DNA of 64,000 nt from Akkermansia muciniphila (GTDB lineage Bacteria > Verrucomicrobiota > Verrucomicrobiia > Verrucomicrobiales > Akkermansiaceae): the NCBI RefSeq assembly GCF_018709685.1, contig NZ_JABDHQ010000002.1, positions 62,001 through 126,000 on the forward strand, read 5' to 3'. Below are positions 9,375 to 20,271 of the stretch, in pieces. Position numbers and translations under genes: made by a program. How positions within the stretch are numbered: position 1 is the stretch's first letter; every line of letters begins with the position of its first letter. The notes below the pieces were generated by a model that ran no database searches, was not told where the DNA came from, and saw only the letters and a program-made list of their open reading frames with translations.

Positions 9375-9831
9375 CACCTCTCCCTCCCGCCTCCCCATCC
9401 CGCAGTATGTAATGACGCTGGCGCATGCGGCCGCGCTGCGCTCGGAAGACCCGTACCGCAAGGTGGGGGCCGCCGCCCTGGACGCGGACAACCGCGTGAT
9501 CGGCACCGCCTACAACGGCCTGTATCCCGGATTCAAGGCGCAGGACACCTTCTGGGCCAGCCGGGATGAACGCCAGAAGTACATGCTGCACGCGGAAATC
9601 AACCTGTGCAGCCTGTTCCGGAGGGGGGAAGCCAGGGTGGTGGCATGCACCACGATGCCCTGCACCTCATGCATGCAGGCCCTGTGCGCCCACGGCGTGA
9701 AAACCATCTATTACTGCGAGCCGTATGAAAAATCAGAGGCTCCCGCCATTGCCAGCCTTTACGGCGTGGAACTGATCCAGGTCACGGATTACCCGCTCAG
9801 CCGCCACTTCCCCCTTGTTCTGGACTGTTGA
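9364..9831 (+). CDS. dCMP deaminase-like zinc deaminase
   Basis: A 155-residue cytidine/deoxycytidylate deaminase-fold protein. The zinc site is complete: H76-A-E78 ('LHAEINL', with the catalytic glutamate) and P99-C100-x-x-C103 ('MPCTSC'). 'DPYRKVGAAALDADNRVIGTAYNG' matches the N-terminal substrate region of ComEB/dCMP deaminases. It probably converts dCMP to dUMP for thymidylate synthesis, though other CDA-fold substrates are possible. Its ATG lies 11 nt inside the preceding transporter-acyltransferase gene, so translation is coupled although the functions appear unrelated. A short GC hairpin (near 9836-9848) separates it from the convergent lipoprotein gene. Confidence 0.9.
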   Translation: MSNSTSPSRLPIPQYVMTLAHAAALRSEDPYRKVGAAALDADNRVIGTAYNGLYPGFKAQDTFWASRDERQKYMLHAEINLCSLFRRGEARVVACTTMPCTSCMQALCAHGVKTIYYCEPYEKSEAPAIASLYGVELIQVTDYPLSRHFPLVLDC

Positions 9832-9843
9832 GCCTCCGGGAGG

Positions 9844-10305
9844 CTAATCCCGGTGCACGCGGCAGGTCCATCCGGCCATGGGGCGGGGAACGCCGTCAAT
9901 GGAGAAGTCCAGATCGGGCCCGGTTTCCGTGATGGTTCCTGAAACAACCACGCCCGCATCCCTTCCAGAATCGTCAAAGGAAATATTCACATCCCTCATG
10001 GAGCACGCGGCGACGCTGTTTGAAGCCGGGGAAATATTCAGAACGCCGGAATTGGCGCCTTCATTGAACCGGTACGTGTAAACTCCATCATACACGGTTC
10101 TCGTCTCCATCCTGATGACGTCCGCATCCTGCGCGCCGAACTGGAGCCTGTACAGCATGGTTCCGCCCTCAAACAGGCTCACCTGCTGCCCGCTCAGGGA
10201 AACATTCCCGTCATCTCCGGATTTTCCCGAACCTCCCCCGCATCCGGACAAGAGCCCAACCATCGGCACAGGAAGCAAAAACAGGACAGAAAAAAACTTC
10301 TTCAT
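9844..10305 (-). CDS. Small Cys-Gly-Gly lipoprotein, function unknown
   Basis: A 153-residue lipoprotein starting at 10305 (MKKFFSVLFLLPVPMVGL) with lipobox LLSGC followed by a GGGSGKSGDDG linker. The mature part looks all-beta, with alternating polar/hydrophobic strands ('YDGVYTYRFNEG', 'GVVVSGTITETGPDLDFSIDG'), and has two cysteines ('AACSM', 'WTCRV') that could pair. It resembles in plan three other lipoproteins in this window (27450, 30994 and 31795), each with SxCGG after the signal peptide and a short beta-rich body. No named domain is recognised. The gene is single and convergent with the deaminase gene. Confidence 0.75.
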   Translation of the reverse strand: MKKFFSVLFLLPVPMVGLLSGCGGGSGKSGDDGNVSLSGQQVSLFEGGTMLYRLQFGAQDADVIRMETRTVYDGVYTYRFNEGANSGVLNISPASNSVAACSMRDVNISFDDSGRDAGVVVSGTITETGPDLDFSIDGVPRPMAGWTCRVHRD

Positions 10306-10387
10306 GCCCGGGAAAATGCACAACAGAAAAACACAAGTCAAGTTTACTCAACTATTATCTCATTTTTCCAACATTTTTTCATCTTAT

Positions 10388-10414
10388 AAAAAAACCGCCT
10401 GTTTTCACAGGCGG
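10388..10414 (-). terminator. Rho-independent terminator of the osmC gene
   Basis: On the minus strand a 7-bp stem CCGCCTG/CAGGCGG with a TGAAAA loop is followed by seven Ts, 24 nt after the osmC stop. It isolates osmC from the lipoprotein gene further along the same strand. Confidence 0.85.
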
Positions 10415-10437
10415 CCTCAAGAAAACACGGATGGCCG

Positions 10438-10845
10438 TCAACCAACCCAGTTCCAGGTGATGGGGATTTCAATGTCGGGATGCAGGCTGTGCTTCACGGG
10501 GCAGCTCAGCGCGGCCTGCTCCAGCATCTTCCTGTCCGGATGATCCGCAGGAAGGGGCACGGTGATCACTACTTCCAGCTTTCCGATGCGGCGGGGTTCC
10601 GCGTTCATGTGCTTGCCCACTTCCACTGTCATGCCTTCCAGCTTAAGGCCCTTGCGCGCGGCCACGATGCCCATGATCGTGCTCATGCAGCCTGCCAGGG
10701 CCGCGCCCACAAGGTCCGTGGGGGAGAAGGATTCCCCCTTGCCATTGTTATCCACGGGGGCATCCGTGGAGAACGTGGCCCCGGAAGGTTCGTGAACCAT
10801 GGAGCAGCGGAGGCCGCCCTCGTACGTCGTTTTAGTTTTTACCAT
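10438..10845 (-). CDS. OsmC family peroxiredoxin-like protein
   Basis: A 135-residue OsmC/Ohr superfamily protein. The two cysteines of the family are present: one in 'AALAGCMSTIM' near residue 53 and one in 'AALSCPVKHSLHP' near 117, the latter followed by the conserved HP. These proteins reduce organic hydroperoxides using the paired cysteines. The family splits into Ohr, OsmC and YhfA-like groups; the short size and 'FSPTDLVGAALAGC' suggest the general OsmC/YhfA-like type. A TATAAA lies about 10 nt before the ATG, so the leader may be very short. It stands alone with its own terminator, suggesting a monocistronic stress gene. Confidence 0.9.
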   Translation of the reverse strand: MVKTKTTYEGGLRCSMVHEPSGATFSTDAPVDNNGKGESFSPTDLVGAALAGCMSTIMGIVAARKGLKLEGMTVEVGKHMNAEPRRIGKLEVVITVPLPADHPDRKMLEQAALSCPVKHSLHPDIEIPITWNWVG

Positions 10846-10925
10846 GACCGTATTTTATACAAGCCGCCGCACCATGCAACACACAAACATTGAATCCCCC
10901 CCTTGTTTATGGTTCTCTGCTTGTC

Positions 10926-13241
10926 ATGAGAACCTTTTTGAAAGCCGCAGCCGTTTCCCTGGGTATTTTTGCCGGGGTTTGCAGTACGGGAGCGGCACAG
11001 GACTTCGGGGCCATGGGCTTTGGCGGCGCGGGAGATTCCGGGTCCCCCCAGGCTTCCGGAACTTCCAAGGCTACCGTCACGTCCTATGGTGAAGCTCCCT
11101 TCGTCATCGTGGCGGAACTGGCGCTGCCGGACCACTGGCACGTTTATTACAGGAATCCGGGAACCGTAGGCCTTCCCATGGAAGCGGCGCTTAAACCTGT
11201 GCCCGGCTTCCGGGTGGAGGGCCCCTTCTGGCAAGTCCCGGAACTGGGAAAAGGGATCGTGGATTTTTACGGTTATAGCGGAACGGCAAAAATGGCCTTC
11301 CGCGTGACTCCGGAGAAGGACGCCCCTGCGGAGGCCACCTTCACCACCACCATGACGTGGCAAATGTGCGCGGAACAGTGCGCCGCTCCGGAAACAAAAG
11401 ACTTCAGCGTTACGCTGAAACGCGGAGACGGCCAGGCTGCCCCCGATGCGGACGGGCTGACGGGCGGCCTCGTGGGGCTTTCCACTCCCGCCTGGGCGGA
11501 AGGGCTGAAAGCCCGCATTTCCCAGGAGGGGAAGACCGTCACCCTGCACCTCAGGACAAACGGACAGCTGCTCCCGGAAGATTCCGTCTACTTTTTCTGC
11601 AACGAAGGGGAAATCAACCCCACCACGCCCCAGACCTTCAAGAAGCTGGACGGCTCCAATTACGAGTTGTCCATGCAGTACAATGACACCACGGACGGCC
11701 TGTACCCCAACAACCTGCCGGACGCAGGCAAGGGAAAGCCGCTGGCCGTCCTCTCCGGCATCCTGCGCGCCGGAAAGGAAGGCGTCAATATCACGGCGGA
11801 CACCCGCCCCTTTTCTGAGGGGGCACAGGCGGCAATGACAGGAATGGAAACGCCCGCCGCATCTCCCGGCCTCGTTCCCGCGCCGCCGCTGATGGGGCTG
11901 GGGGAAATCATGTTTTTCATGTTTATCGGCGGCATTATCCTGAACGTGATGCCGTGCGTCTTCCCGGTGATTGGCCTCAAGATCATGAGCTTCGTCCAGC
12001 TGGGCGGGGGCGAACGGAAGAAAGTGCTGGCCCACTCCCTGACCTTCGTCCTGGGCATCCTGATCTCCTTCTGGGTCATCACGGCCATCCTGATTGCCCT
12101 GAAAGCAAACATGTTTGACTGGAGCGCGCCCGCGGGACCCGGCATTTTCAGCAGTGACTTCTGGCTGGGCCACGGCGCGGAAGGCGTGGTCAACTGGGCC
12201 TTCTGGTTTGAAAACCCCTGGGTGAACTTCTGCCTGCTGGGCCTGATGCTCGCCATGGGGCTGAGCATGTTCGGCGTCTTTGAAATAGGCGTGAAGGCCA
12301 CCACCATGGGCAACGACCTCCAGCACCAGAAGGGCTATGCCGGCTCCTTCTGGTCCGGCGCCCTGGCTACGGTCATTTCCACCCCATGCAGCGCGCCGTT
12401 CCTGGGACAGGCCATCGGCGCGGCCATGCTCCAGCCGCCGCTGGGCATCGTGCTCTGCCTGACCATGATGGGCCTGGGGATGTCCCTGCCCTACATCATT
12501 CTGGGCGCCTTCCCCGTCCTGACCAAATACCTGCCCAAACCGGGAGCGTGGATGGAATCCTTCAAGCAGTCCATGTCCTTCCTGATGTTCGGCACCGCCG
12601 CCTATTTCCTGTGGATCTACATTGCGTTCTTTGACGCGGACAACCATCCGCAGGACATCCTGTTCCTGTTCTTCGGCCTGGTGCTGTTCTCCATGGCCTT
12701 CTGGGTGTACGGCAGATGGTGCCCCATGTACCGCAGCCGGAAATCCCGCATCACGGGGGGCGTCTTCTCCGTGATTTTCCTGCTGGCCGGCCTGTACTAC
12801 ATGCTTCCTCCGGAAGGGGCCGCCTGGTTCGGCCGCGGAGGGGAAGCCGGAGCGGCGGATTCCTCCGCAGCTACAGCTCCCGCCCATCAGGCGGAAGGGA
12901 GCGTGTGGACCCCGTGGAGCCCGGAAGCCATGCAGGCGGCCCTGAACGAAGGGAAGCCCGTTTATGTGGACTTCACGGCCCGGTGGTGCTCCACCTGCCA
13001 GGTGAACAAGGCGTCCTACACGGATGAAGTGCTGGCCGCCTTCAAGAAATACGGCATCGTCATGATGAAGGCGGACAAGACCCGAACAAACCCGGCCATT
13101 GACCAGGAGCTCAAAAACCTGGGCCGCACGGCGGTTCCCGTGAACGCCCTGTACCTGCCGGGCAAAAAGCCCATCGTCACCCGGGAGCTCCTGTCCCCGT
13201 CCTACCTGCTGGAATTCCTGGAAACGGAAATGAACCGCTGA
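10926..13241 (+). CDS. dsbD: Thiol:disulfide interchange protein, DsbD/ScsB type
   Basis: A 771-residue membrane reductase. An N-terminal signal (to about residue 24, 'STGAAQ') precedes a periplasmic DsbD-alpha-like domain of about 230 residues with a Cys pair in 'WQMCAEQCAAPE'. A block of about eight TM helices follows, carrying the conserved half-site cysteines in 'NVMPCVFPVIGLK' and 'ISTPCSAPFLGQ'. A C-terminal thioredoxin domain carries WCSTC. It passes electrons from cytoplasmic thioredoxin to periplasmic partners such as DsbC-, CcmG- or peroxiredoxin-like proteins. The long alpha domain is closer to ScsB than to E. coli DsbD. I start at 10926, where the signal peptide begins, rather than the ATG 36 nt upstream. 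Confidence 0.92.
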   Translation: MRTFLKAAAVSLGIFAGVCSTGAAQDFGAMGFGGAGDSGSPQASGTSKATVTSYGEAPFVIVAELALPDHWHVYYRNPGTVGLPMEAALKPVPGFRVEGPFWQVPELGKGIVDFYGYSGTAKMAFRVTPEKDAPAEATFTTTMTWQMCAEQCAAPETKDFSVTLKRGDGQAAPDADGLTGGLVGLSTPAWAEGLKARISQEGKTVTLHLRTNGQLLPEDSVYFFCNEGEINPTTPQTFKKLDGSNYELSMQYNDTTDGLYPNNLPDAGKGKPLAVLSGILRAGKEGVNITADTRPFSEGAQAAMTGMETPAASPGLVPAPPLMGLGEIMFFMFIGGIILNVMPCVFPVIGLKIMSFVQLGGGERKKVLAHSLTFVLGILISFWVITAILIALKANMFDWSAPAGPGIFSSDFWLGHGAEGVVNWAFWFENPWVNFCLLGLMLAMGLSMFGVFEIGVKATTMGNDLQHQKGYAGSFWSGALATVISTPCSAPFLGQAIGAAMLQPPLGIVLCLTMMGLGMSLPYIILGAFPVLTKYLPKPGAWMESFKQSMSFLMFGTAAYFLWIYIAFFDADNHPQDILFLFFGLVLFSMAFWVYGRWCPMYRSRKSRITGGVFSVIFLLAGLYYMLPPEGAAWFGRGGEAGAADSSAATAPAHQAEGSVWTPWSPEAMQAALNEGKPVYVDFTARWCSTCQVNKASYTDEVLAAFKKYGIVMMKADKTRTNPAIDQELKNLGRTAVPVNALYLPGKKPIVTRELLSPSYLLEFLETEMNR

Positions 13242-13283
13242 CCAGGGCCTCCCTCCGCAGGCAGATGCCGACCACGGAAAGGT

Positions 13284-14033
13284 TCAGCCTTTACGGTCCA
13301 GAAGAGGCAGCAGGGCTTCCGCCCAGACCTGGTAGCCTTTGGGCGTCAGATGGACCTTGTCCCGGAACATTCCTTCCCGGAACGTCCCGTCCGCATTCAG
13401 CAGGCGGCCATTGATGGAAAGAACGGTGGTCCGGGGCAGATTCAGACGGCGCAGGCGTTCATTGATTTCCTCCTGCCGCTTGCGCAGAGGGGCTGAAGGG
13501 TCGGGGCCGTAAGGCGTCACCTCCATCAGAACCAGACGGGTTTCCGGGAATTTCTTCAGCAGGCGCACGGCCACCTCCCGGATGCCCTTCACCGTTTCTT
13601 CCGCAGGCTGCTTTCCCTCCCACAGGCCGATGTTGTTCGTCCCGGCCAGCAGAACGCAGTAACGCGGAGGAGTCCTGACCGCCAGCCCCGTATCCTCCAT
13701 GCGCCACAGCATGCTTTCCGTCCTGTCTCCGCTGACGCCGAAGTTGACAGCCTTCATCGGCAGGAACAGCTTCTTCCAATATTCCGCACCTTCCCGTTCC
13801 CAGCCCTGCGTGATGGAATCCCCCACGAACAAGACGCCGCATTCCTTCCCCAGCAACTGCTCCCGGACCACCTTGTAACGGGCCGGGACCCAATGCTGCG
13901 TATTCATTTTGGGGACATCCGGGGGGTCCGGAACCACCTTTTCCGGGGACTTCTCCGCAAAAACGGAAGAAAGGAGCAGGAACAGGAGAGCGGCAAGAAA
14001 AACGGGAGCTTTCATCTTCCCTGTAATACGCAT
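13284..14033 (-). CDS. Secreted SGNH/GDSL-family hydrolase
   Basis: A 249-residue protein with a signal peptide ('APVFLAALLFLLLSSVFA'). SGNH block I is GDSITQGW (catalytic Ser), block II contains 'NFGVSGDRTE' (Gly), block III is 'AGTNNIG' (Asn), and block V is 'DKVHLTPKGY' (Asp-x-x-His). All four catalytic blocks are intact. Sequence style is closest to the PAF-acetylhydrolase beta/gamma-like esterases that are common among gut glycan degraders, so deacetylation of a sugar or ester substrate in the periplasm or outside the cell is plausible. A second in-frame ATG at 14015 would also give a signal peptide. It is transcribed toward the convergent dsbD gene with 42 nt between stops. Confidence 0.9.
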   Translation of the reverse strand: MRITGKMKAPVFLAALLFLLLSSVFAEKSPEKVVPDPPDVPKMNTQHWVPARYKVVREQLLGKECGVLFVGDSITQGWEREGAEYWKKLFLPMKAVNFGVSGDRTESMLWRMEDTGLAVRTPPRYCVLLAGTNNIGLWEGKQPAEETVKGIREVAVRLLKKFPETRLVLMEVTPYGPDPSAPLRKRQEEINERLRRLNLPRTTVLSINGRLLNADGTFREGMFRDKVHLTPKGYQVWAEALLPLLDRKG

Positions 14034-14069
14034 GGACGACGCACCAGCCTTTCCGGGAAAAATGGAAAA

Positions 14070-14663
14070 TTATTTCCCCACCGCCTTGCCCAGCACTTCC
14101 AGAGGCTGGGCGGACAGCTTCAGTTCCCGCACCAGGAACCGGACGACCAGCAGGCTGCCCAGCGCATCATACAGCGCGTCATGCCACCGGCGGCCGGGAA
14201 GCAGCGCATCCACGGAGGAGGTCAGCCCCAGGGCATCACACAGGGTGGAGAGGGAGTAATCCGGCAGGCCCGGCACGCACATCTTCCCCAGGGCCAGGGT
14301 ATCCAGCCACGGACCGAAGCCGTGCCCCGGAAAACGCCGCAGGAACTTGCGCTCCGTGGCGGGATTATGGCCCACCACCACGGCGCCCCCCAGCCGGGAA
14401 CGGATATCCGTCCAGAGGGACGGAAAGGACGGGGCATCCGCCAGCATCTCCGTGGTGATGCCGTGCACCTGGGAAGCGGACCACAGGACGGGCTTGTCCG
14501 TGGCAATGTAGGACGTCCACAATTCCGGCTTCCCTTCCAGGGATGCGCATGCGGCAATGCCTATCTGCACGGGCTGGTCAGTCTCTCCGCGGGCCGCCCC
14601 GGCGGATTCAAAATCAATGGCGGCAAAGCGCAGGCCGCCGATCATGTCTGCGGTCAGCGGCAT
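14070..14663 (-). CDS. DEDDh 3'-5' exonuclease (DnaQ/PolC epsilon-like)
   Basis: A 197-residue DnaQ-like exonuclease. Exo I is 'AAIDFESAG' (Asp and Glu), Exo II is around 'NPATERKF...WLDTLAL' (Asp), and Exo III is 'RRWHDALYDAL' with the catalytic His and Asp five residues apart, which makes it the DEDDh subtype. 'IATDKPVLWSASQVHGIT' is the conserved block seen in PolC/DnaQ-type proofreading exonucleases. It may act as a stand-alone repair or RNA/DNA trimming exonuclease. The ATG at 14663 begins just after the mutS stop (TGATATG), so it is read with mutS; a mismatch-repair exonuclease role fits this but is inference. The open frame continues upstream inside mutS and is not used. Confidence 0.88.
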   Translation of the reverse strand: MPLTADMIGGLRFAAIDFESAGAARGETDQPVQIGIAACASLEGKPELWTSYIATDKPVLWSASQVHGITTEMLADAPSFPSLWTDIRSRLGGAVVVGHNPATERKFLRRFPGHGFGPWLDTLALGKMCVPGLPDYSLSTLCDALGLTSSVDALLPGRRWHDALYDALGSLLVVRFLVRELKLSAQPLEVLGKAVGK

Positions 14664-14664
14664 A

Positions 14665-17166
14665 TCAGAACAACTCCAGCTGGGCGTATTCCCCCGTGGG
14701 CATGTCGTCATCCATGTCCGTATTCTTGGCTCTGGGTTCCGCCAGGCGCGCGCGCTCCTTCCTCCGGGGGCGCGTGGAATTCATCTCCAGATGGGACAGG
14801 ATGGTCTTGGCGCGGTCCACAATGACGGCCGGCATGCCCGCCAGGCGGGCCACCTGGATGCCGTAGGACTTGTCCGCTGCGCCCTCCACGATCTTGCGCA
14901 GGAACACGATCTCTTCCTTCCATTCCCGCACGGCCACGTTGTAATTCTGCACCCCGGCCCGGGAACGGGCCAGATCCGTCAGTTCATGGTAATGCGTGGC
15001 GAACAGGGTGCGGGACTTCAGCTCGTCATGCAGGTACTCCGCAACGGCCCACGCAATGGAAAGACCGTCAAAGGTGGCGGTTCCGCGCCCTATTTCATCC
15101 AGAATGATCAGGGAGCGTTCCGTGGCGTTATTCAGAATCAGGGAAGTTTCACTCATCTCCACCATGAAGGTGGATTGCCCGCGCGCCAGGTCGTCACTGG
15201 CCCCCACGCGGCAGAAAATACGGTCCACCAGGCCGATGTGAGCGGACTCCGCCGGAACATAGGCCCCGATCTGGGCCATCAGCGTAATCAGGGCCACCTG
15301 GCGGATATAGGTGCTCTTGCCCGCCATGTTGGGCCCGGTCAGCAGAATGAGGCGGCTTTCCTCCGGTTCCAGAAAGGCGTCATTGGGAACGAACGCGTCG
15401 CCGGAAACATTCTGTTCAATGACGGGATGGCGGCCGTTGACAATGCGCAGGGTCATGGAATTGTCCAGCACGGGACGGCAGTATTGATACTGCTGGGCTC
15501 CCTCCGCCAGCCCCAGCAGCACGTCCAGGTCAGCCATGGCGTCCGCCGTAATCTGGATGCCGTCAATGTGGCGCCCCACTTCCTCCCTCAGCAGGAGAAA
15601 CTGTTCATACTCCACCTGGCGGGAACGCTCGTCCGCCCCCAGGATGGTATTCTCCATCTGCTTGAGTTCCGGGGTGACGAAGCGCTCCGCGTTCACCAGC
15701 GTCTGCTTGCGCTGGTAATCCGGGGGTACCTTGTCGTAATGGCTCTTCGTCACCTCAATGTAGTAGCCGAAGACGTTGTTGAAGCGGATTTTCAGGGAAT
15801 CAATGCCCGTGCGCTTGCGCTCCTTCTCCTGAAGCCGGGCCAGCCAGTCCTTCCCGTCGCGGGAGGCCAGGCGCAGTTCATCCAGCCCGGCGTGATACCC
15901 TTCCCGGATGATGCCGCCCTCCTTGATCGTGACGGGCGGTTCATCCACCAGGGCGCGCTGGAGCAGGTCCACCAGCTCATCAAAGCAGCCCATGCGGGAA
16001 CGGATGCTTTCCAGCATCACCCCGCCTCCGGGCAGGGATTCCAGATCGTCCCTGAGCGCGGGAATGCGGCCCAGGGAGGAGGCCAGCGCCTGGAGGTCCC
16101 GGGCGTTCCCCGCGCCCTGGGAAATGCGGCCCGTCAGCCGCTCCATGTCCCGGACGTTTTTCAGGCTCTCACGGAGCTTGCTCATCAGGTACGGCTCCTC
16201 CAATAAAACGGCGATCATCTCCTGCCGCGCCTGGAGCTTTTCCAGATCGCACAGGGGGTGGAGCAGCCAGTCCCGGAGCTTGCGCGCGCCCATCGGCGTG
16301 CTCGTCCTGTCCAGGGTTCCCAGCAGGGAAAGCTTCACGCCGCCGCGGGAATCCACCAGGTCCAGGTTCCTCTGGCTGGCCTGGTCAATCAGCACGGCGT
16401 TCTCCGTGGCGCGCACGGAAATGCGGCGCAAATGATCCGTGGGACGCCGAAGCTGGTAGCCCAGATAATGAAGCACCGCGCCGGACGCGCCCAGGGCGGC
16501 GGTCATCTCCGCGCAGCCGAAGCCGTCGAGGGAATGAACCCGGAAATGGCCCAGCAGATTGGGAATGGCCGTGGAAGGAAGGAACGTGTACCCGTCGTAA
16601 TAAAGCGTGGGATGGGCGCCGGGAAAACACTCCGTCTGCTCGTCGCTGACCAGGAGTTCGGAAGGATTAATGCGGGACAGTTCATCCAGAAGCAGGTCCA
16701 TGTGCTCAAACTGGGCCACGGAGAATTCCCCCGTGGTGTGGTCCACGCACGCCAGGCCGAAGTGTTTTTTATCCTTGTACAGGGCCACGATGTAATTGTG
16801 GCGGGAGGAGTCCAGCAGGTTCATGTCCGCCAGGGTCCCGGCGGAAATCACGCGGGTGATCTCCCGCTCCACCAGTTTGCCCGGCTGAGGCAGGGTGGTC
16901 TGTTCCGCAATGGCTACGCGCTTGCCATCCTTCACCAGGCGCCCGATGTACCCTTCCGCGCTGTGATGGGGAACCCCGCACATCGGAATACCGTGCCGCT
17001 TGGTCAGCGTCAGGCCCAGCAGGGAGGACGCATCCTTGGCGTCCTCAAAGAACATCTCATAAAAGTCCCCCATCCGGAAAAACAGCAGGACGTCTTCCGG
17101 CAAACCCTTCTTCATGCGAAGGTACTGCTCCATCATCGGCGTTGCGGTAGGTCCGGAATTACTCAT
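14665..17166 (-). CDS. mutS: DNA mismatch repair protein MutS
   Basis: An 833-residue MutS1. The mismatch-wedge Phe-x-Glu is in 'GDFYEMFFEDA' at the N-terminus. The central clamp and lever domains follow, then the ABC-type ATPase: Walker A 'GPNMAGKSTYIRQ', Walker B/signature region 'IILDEIGRGTATFDGLSIAWAV', and 'FATHYHEL' with the switch histidine. Length and order match bacterial MutS (about 850 residues). It recognises mismatches and loops and recruits MutL. I start at 17166 (MSNSGPTATPMMEQYLRMKK). The frame is open to 17340 but that part overlaps a terminator and is not protein-like. It is followed immediately by the exonuclease gene. Confidence 0.97.
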   Translation of the reverse strand: MSNSGPTATPMMEQYLRMKKGLPEDVLLFFRMGDFYEMFFEDAKDASSLLGLTLTKRHGIPMCGVPHHSAEGYIGRLVKDGKRVAIAEQTTLPQPGKLVEREITRVISAGTLADMNLLDSSRHNYIVALYKDKKHFGLACVDHTTGEFSVAQFEHMDLLLDELSRINPSELLVSDEQTECFPGAHPTLYYDGYTFLPSTAIPNLLGHFRVHSLDGFGCAEMTAALGASGAVLHYLGYQLRRPTDHLRRISVRATENAVLIDQASQRNLDLVDSRGGVKLSLLGTLDRTSTPMGARKLRDWLLHPLCDLEKLQARQEMIAVLLEEPYLMSKLRESLKNVRDMERLTGRISQGAGNARDLQALASSLGRIPALRDDLESLPGGGVMLESIRSRMGCFDELVDLLQRALVDEPPVTIKEGGIIREGYHAGLDELRLASRDGKDWLARLQEKERKRTGIDSLKIRFNNVFGYYIEVTKSHYDKVPPDYQRKQTLVNAERFVTPELKQMENTILGADERSRQVEYEQFLLLREEVGRHIDGIQITADAMADLDVLLGLAEGAQQYQYCRPVLDNSMTLRIVNGRHPVIEQNVSGDAFVPNDAFLEPEESRLILLTGPNMAGKSTYIRQVALITLMAQIGAYVPAESAHIGLVDRIFCRVGASDDLARGQSTFMVEMSETSLILNNATERSLIILDEIGRGTATFDGLSIAWAVAEYLHDELKSRTLFATHYHELTDLARSRAGVQNYNVAVREWKEEIVFLRKIVEGAADKSYGIQVARLAGMPAVIVDRAKTILSHLEMNSTRPRRKERARLAEPRAKNTDMDDDMPTGEYAQLELF

Positions 17167-17251
17167 AAATGACGGTGAAAGAGTAATCCGGTTCCGTCCC
17201 CAAGGCAAGATTGGAATCTTGTTAGAACCAATCCAGGAGCGGCCGGAAAAC

Positions 17252-17286
17252 AAAAAAGCCGCGCCGCTGGCAGGCAGCGGCGCGGC
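17252..17286 (-). terminator. Rho-independent terminator after rsfS
   Basis: On the minus strand a perfect 12-bp GC-rich stem (17286-17275 with 17269-17258) and a 5-nt loop are followed by six Ts. It lies 23 nt past the rsfS stop and ends the ftsH-rsfS operon before mutS. Confidence 0.9.
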
Positions 17287-17309
17287 GGGAAAAACCGGAT
17301 CACAATGGA

Positions 17310-17675
17310 TTAATATTCCACCACGGGGGCATCCTTCCACAGGGTGTCCATTCCATAAAACTCACGCGTCTCCTGCCCCATGATGTGGACCATCACGTCA
17401 ATGTAGTCCACCACGGACCACAGCGCCACGGGCGTGTCTTCCACATAGGTGGGAAGGACTCCCGTTTTTTCCTGAACGTCTTCCTCCACGCCCCGGATGA
17501 CGGCGCGCAGGTGGGGGACGGACAAGCCCGTGCACACCACCATGAAATCCGTCAGGGAAGACATGCCGCGCAGGTCGTACACCTTCACATGTTCAGCCTT
17601 GGCTTCATCCGCGGCGCGGGCGCACATCCTGGCCAATTCCATCGCATCGTTGGCTACCATATTGATTTTTTCCAT
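17310..17675 (-). CDS. rsfS: Ribosome silencing factor RsfS (Iojap/YbeB)
   Basis: A 121-residue RsfS protein, full family length. 'DAKAEHVKVYDLRGMSSLTDFMVVCTG' style strands and 'TPVALWSVVDYIDVMVHIMGQETREFYGMDTLW' are the diagnostic Iojap sequences. It binds ribosomal protein L14 and blocks joining of the 50S and 30S subunits in starvation or stationary phase. It begins 6 nt after the ftsH stop and shares its transcript; an AAGAAG stretch precedes the ATG. In other bacteria rsfS is usually next to nadD, so coupling to ftsH is a local arrangement that would tie ribosome hibernation to membrane proteolysis. Confidence 0.95.
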   Translation of the reverse strand: MEKINMVANDAMELARMCARAADEAKAEHVKVYDLRGMSSLTDFMVVCTGLSVPHLRAVIRGVEEDVQEKTGVLPTYVEDTPVALWSVVDYIDVMVHIMGQETREFYGMDTLWKDAPVVEY

Positions 17676-17681
17676 GTTAAA

Positions 17682-20105
<2,424 letters not shown>

Positions 20106-20271
20106 AATGTGGTTAGCACACAGAAGTTAATGAATCGGGCGGCATGATACGCGAGTCCTTGTAAAATAAAACTTTTTTCCGAGACATGCCATACAGCCGG
20201 CGCAGGAAGGCGCCAGACGGTTCCGGGCGCAGAAGGGCCTTCCGGCAATGAGGCAATAGACAGCGCGGGAG

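Noticed and set aside
9836-9848. GCCTCC-G-GGAGGC palindrome between the deaminase and lipoprotein genes
   Set aside because: Too tight a loop for a good hairpin and no T run on either strand; not called as a terminator.
10839-12887. 682-codon minus-strand open frame across dsbD
   Set aside because: Shadow of the DsbD-like gene; the translation is His/Gly/Gln-rich without domains.
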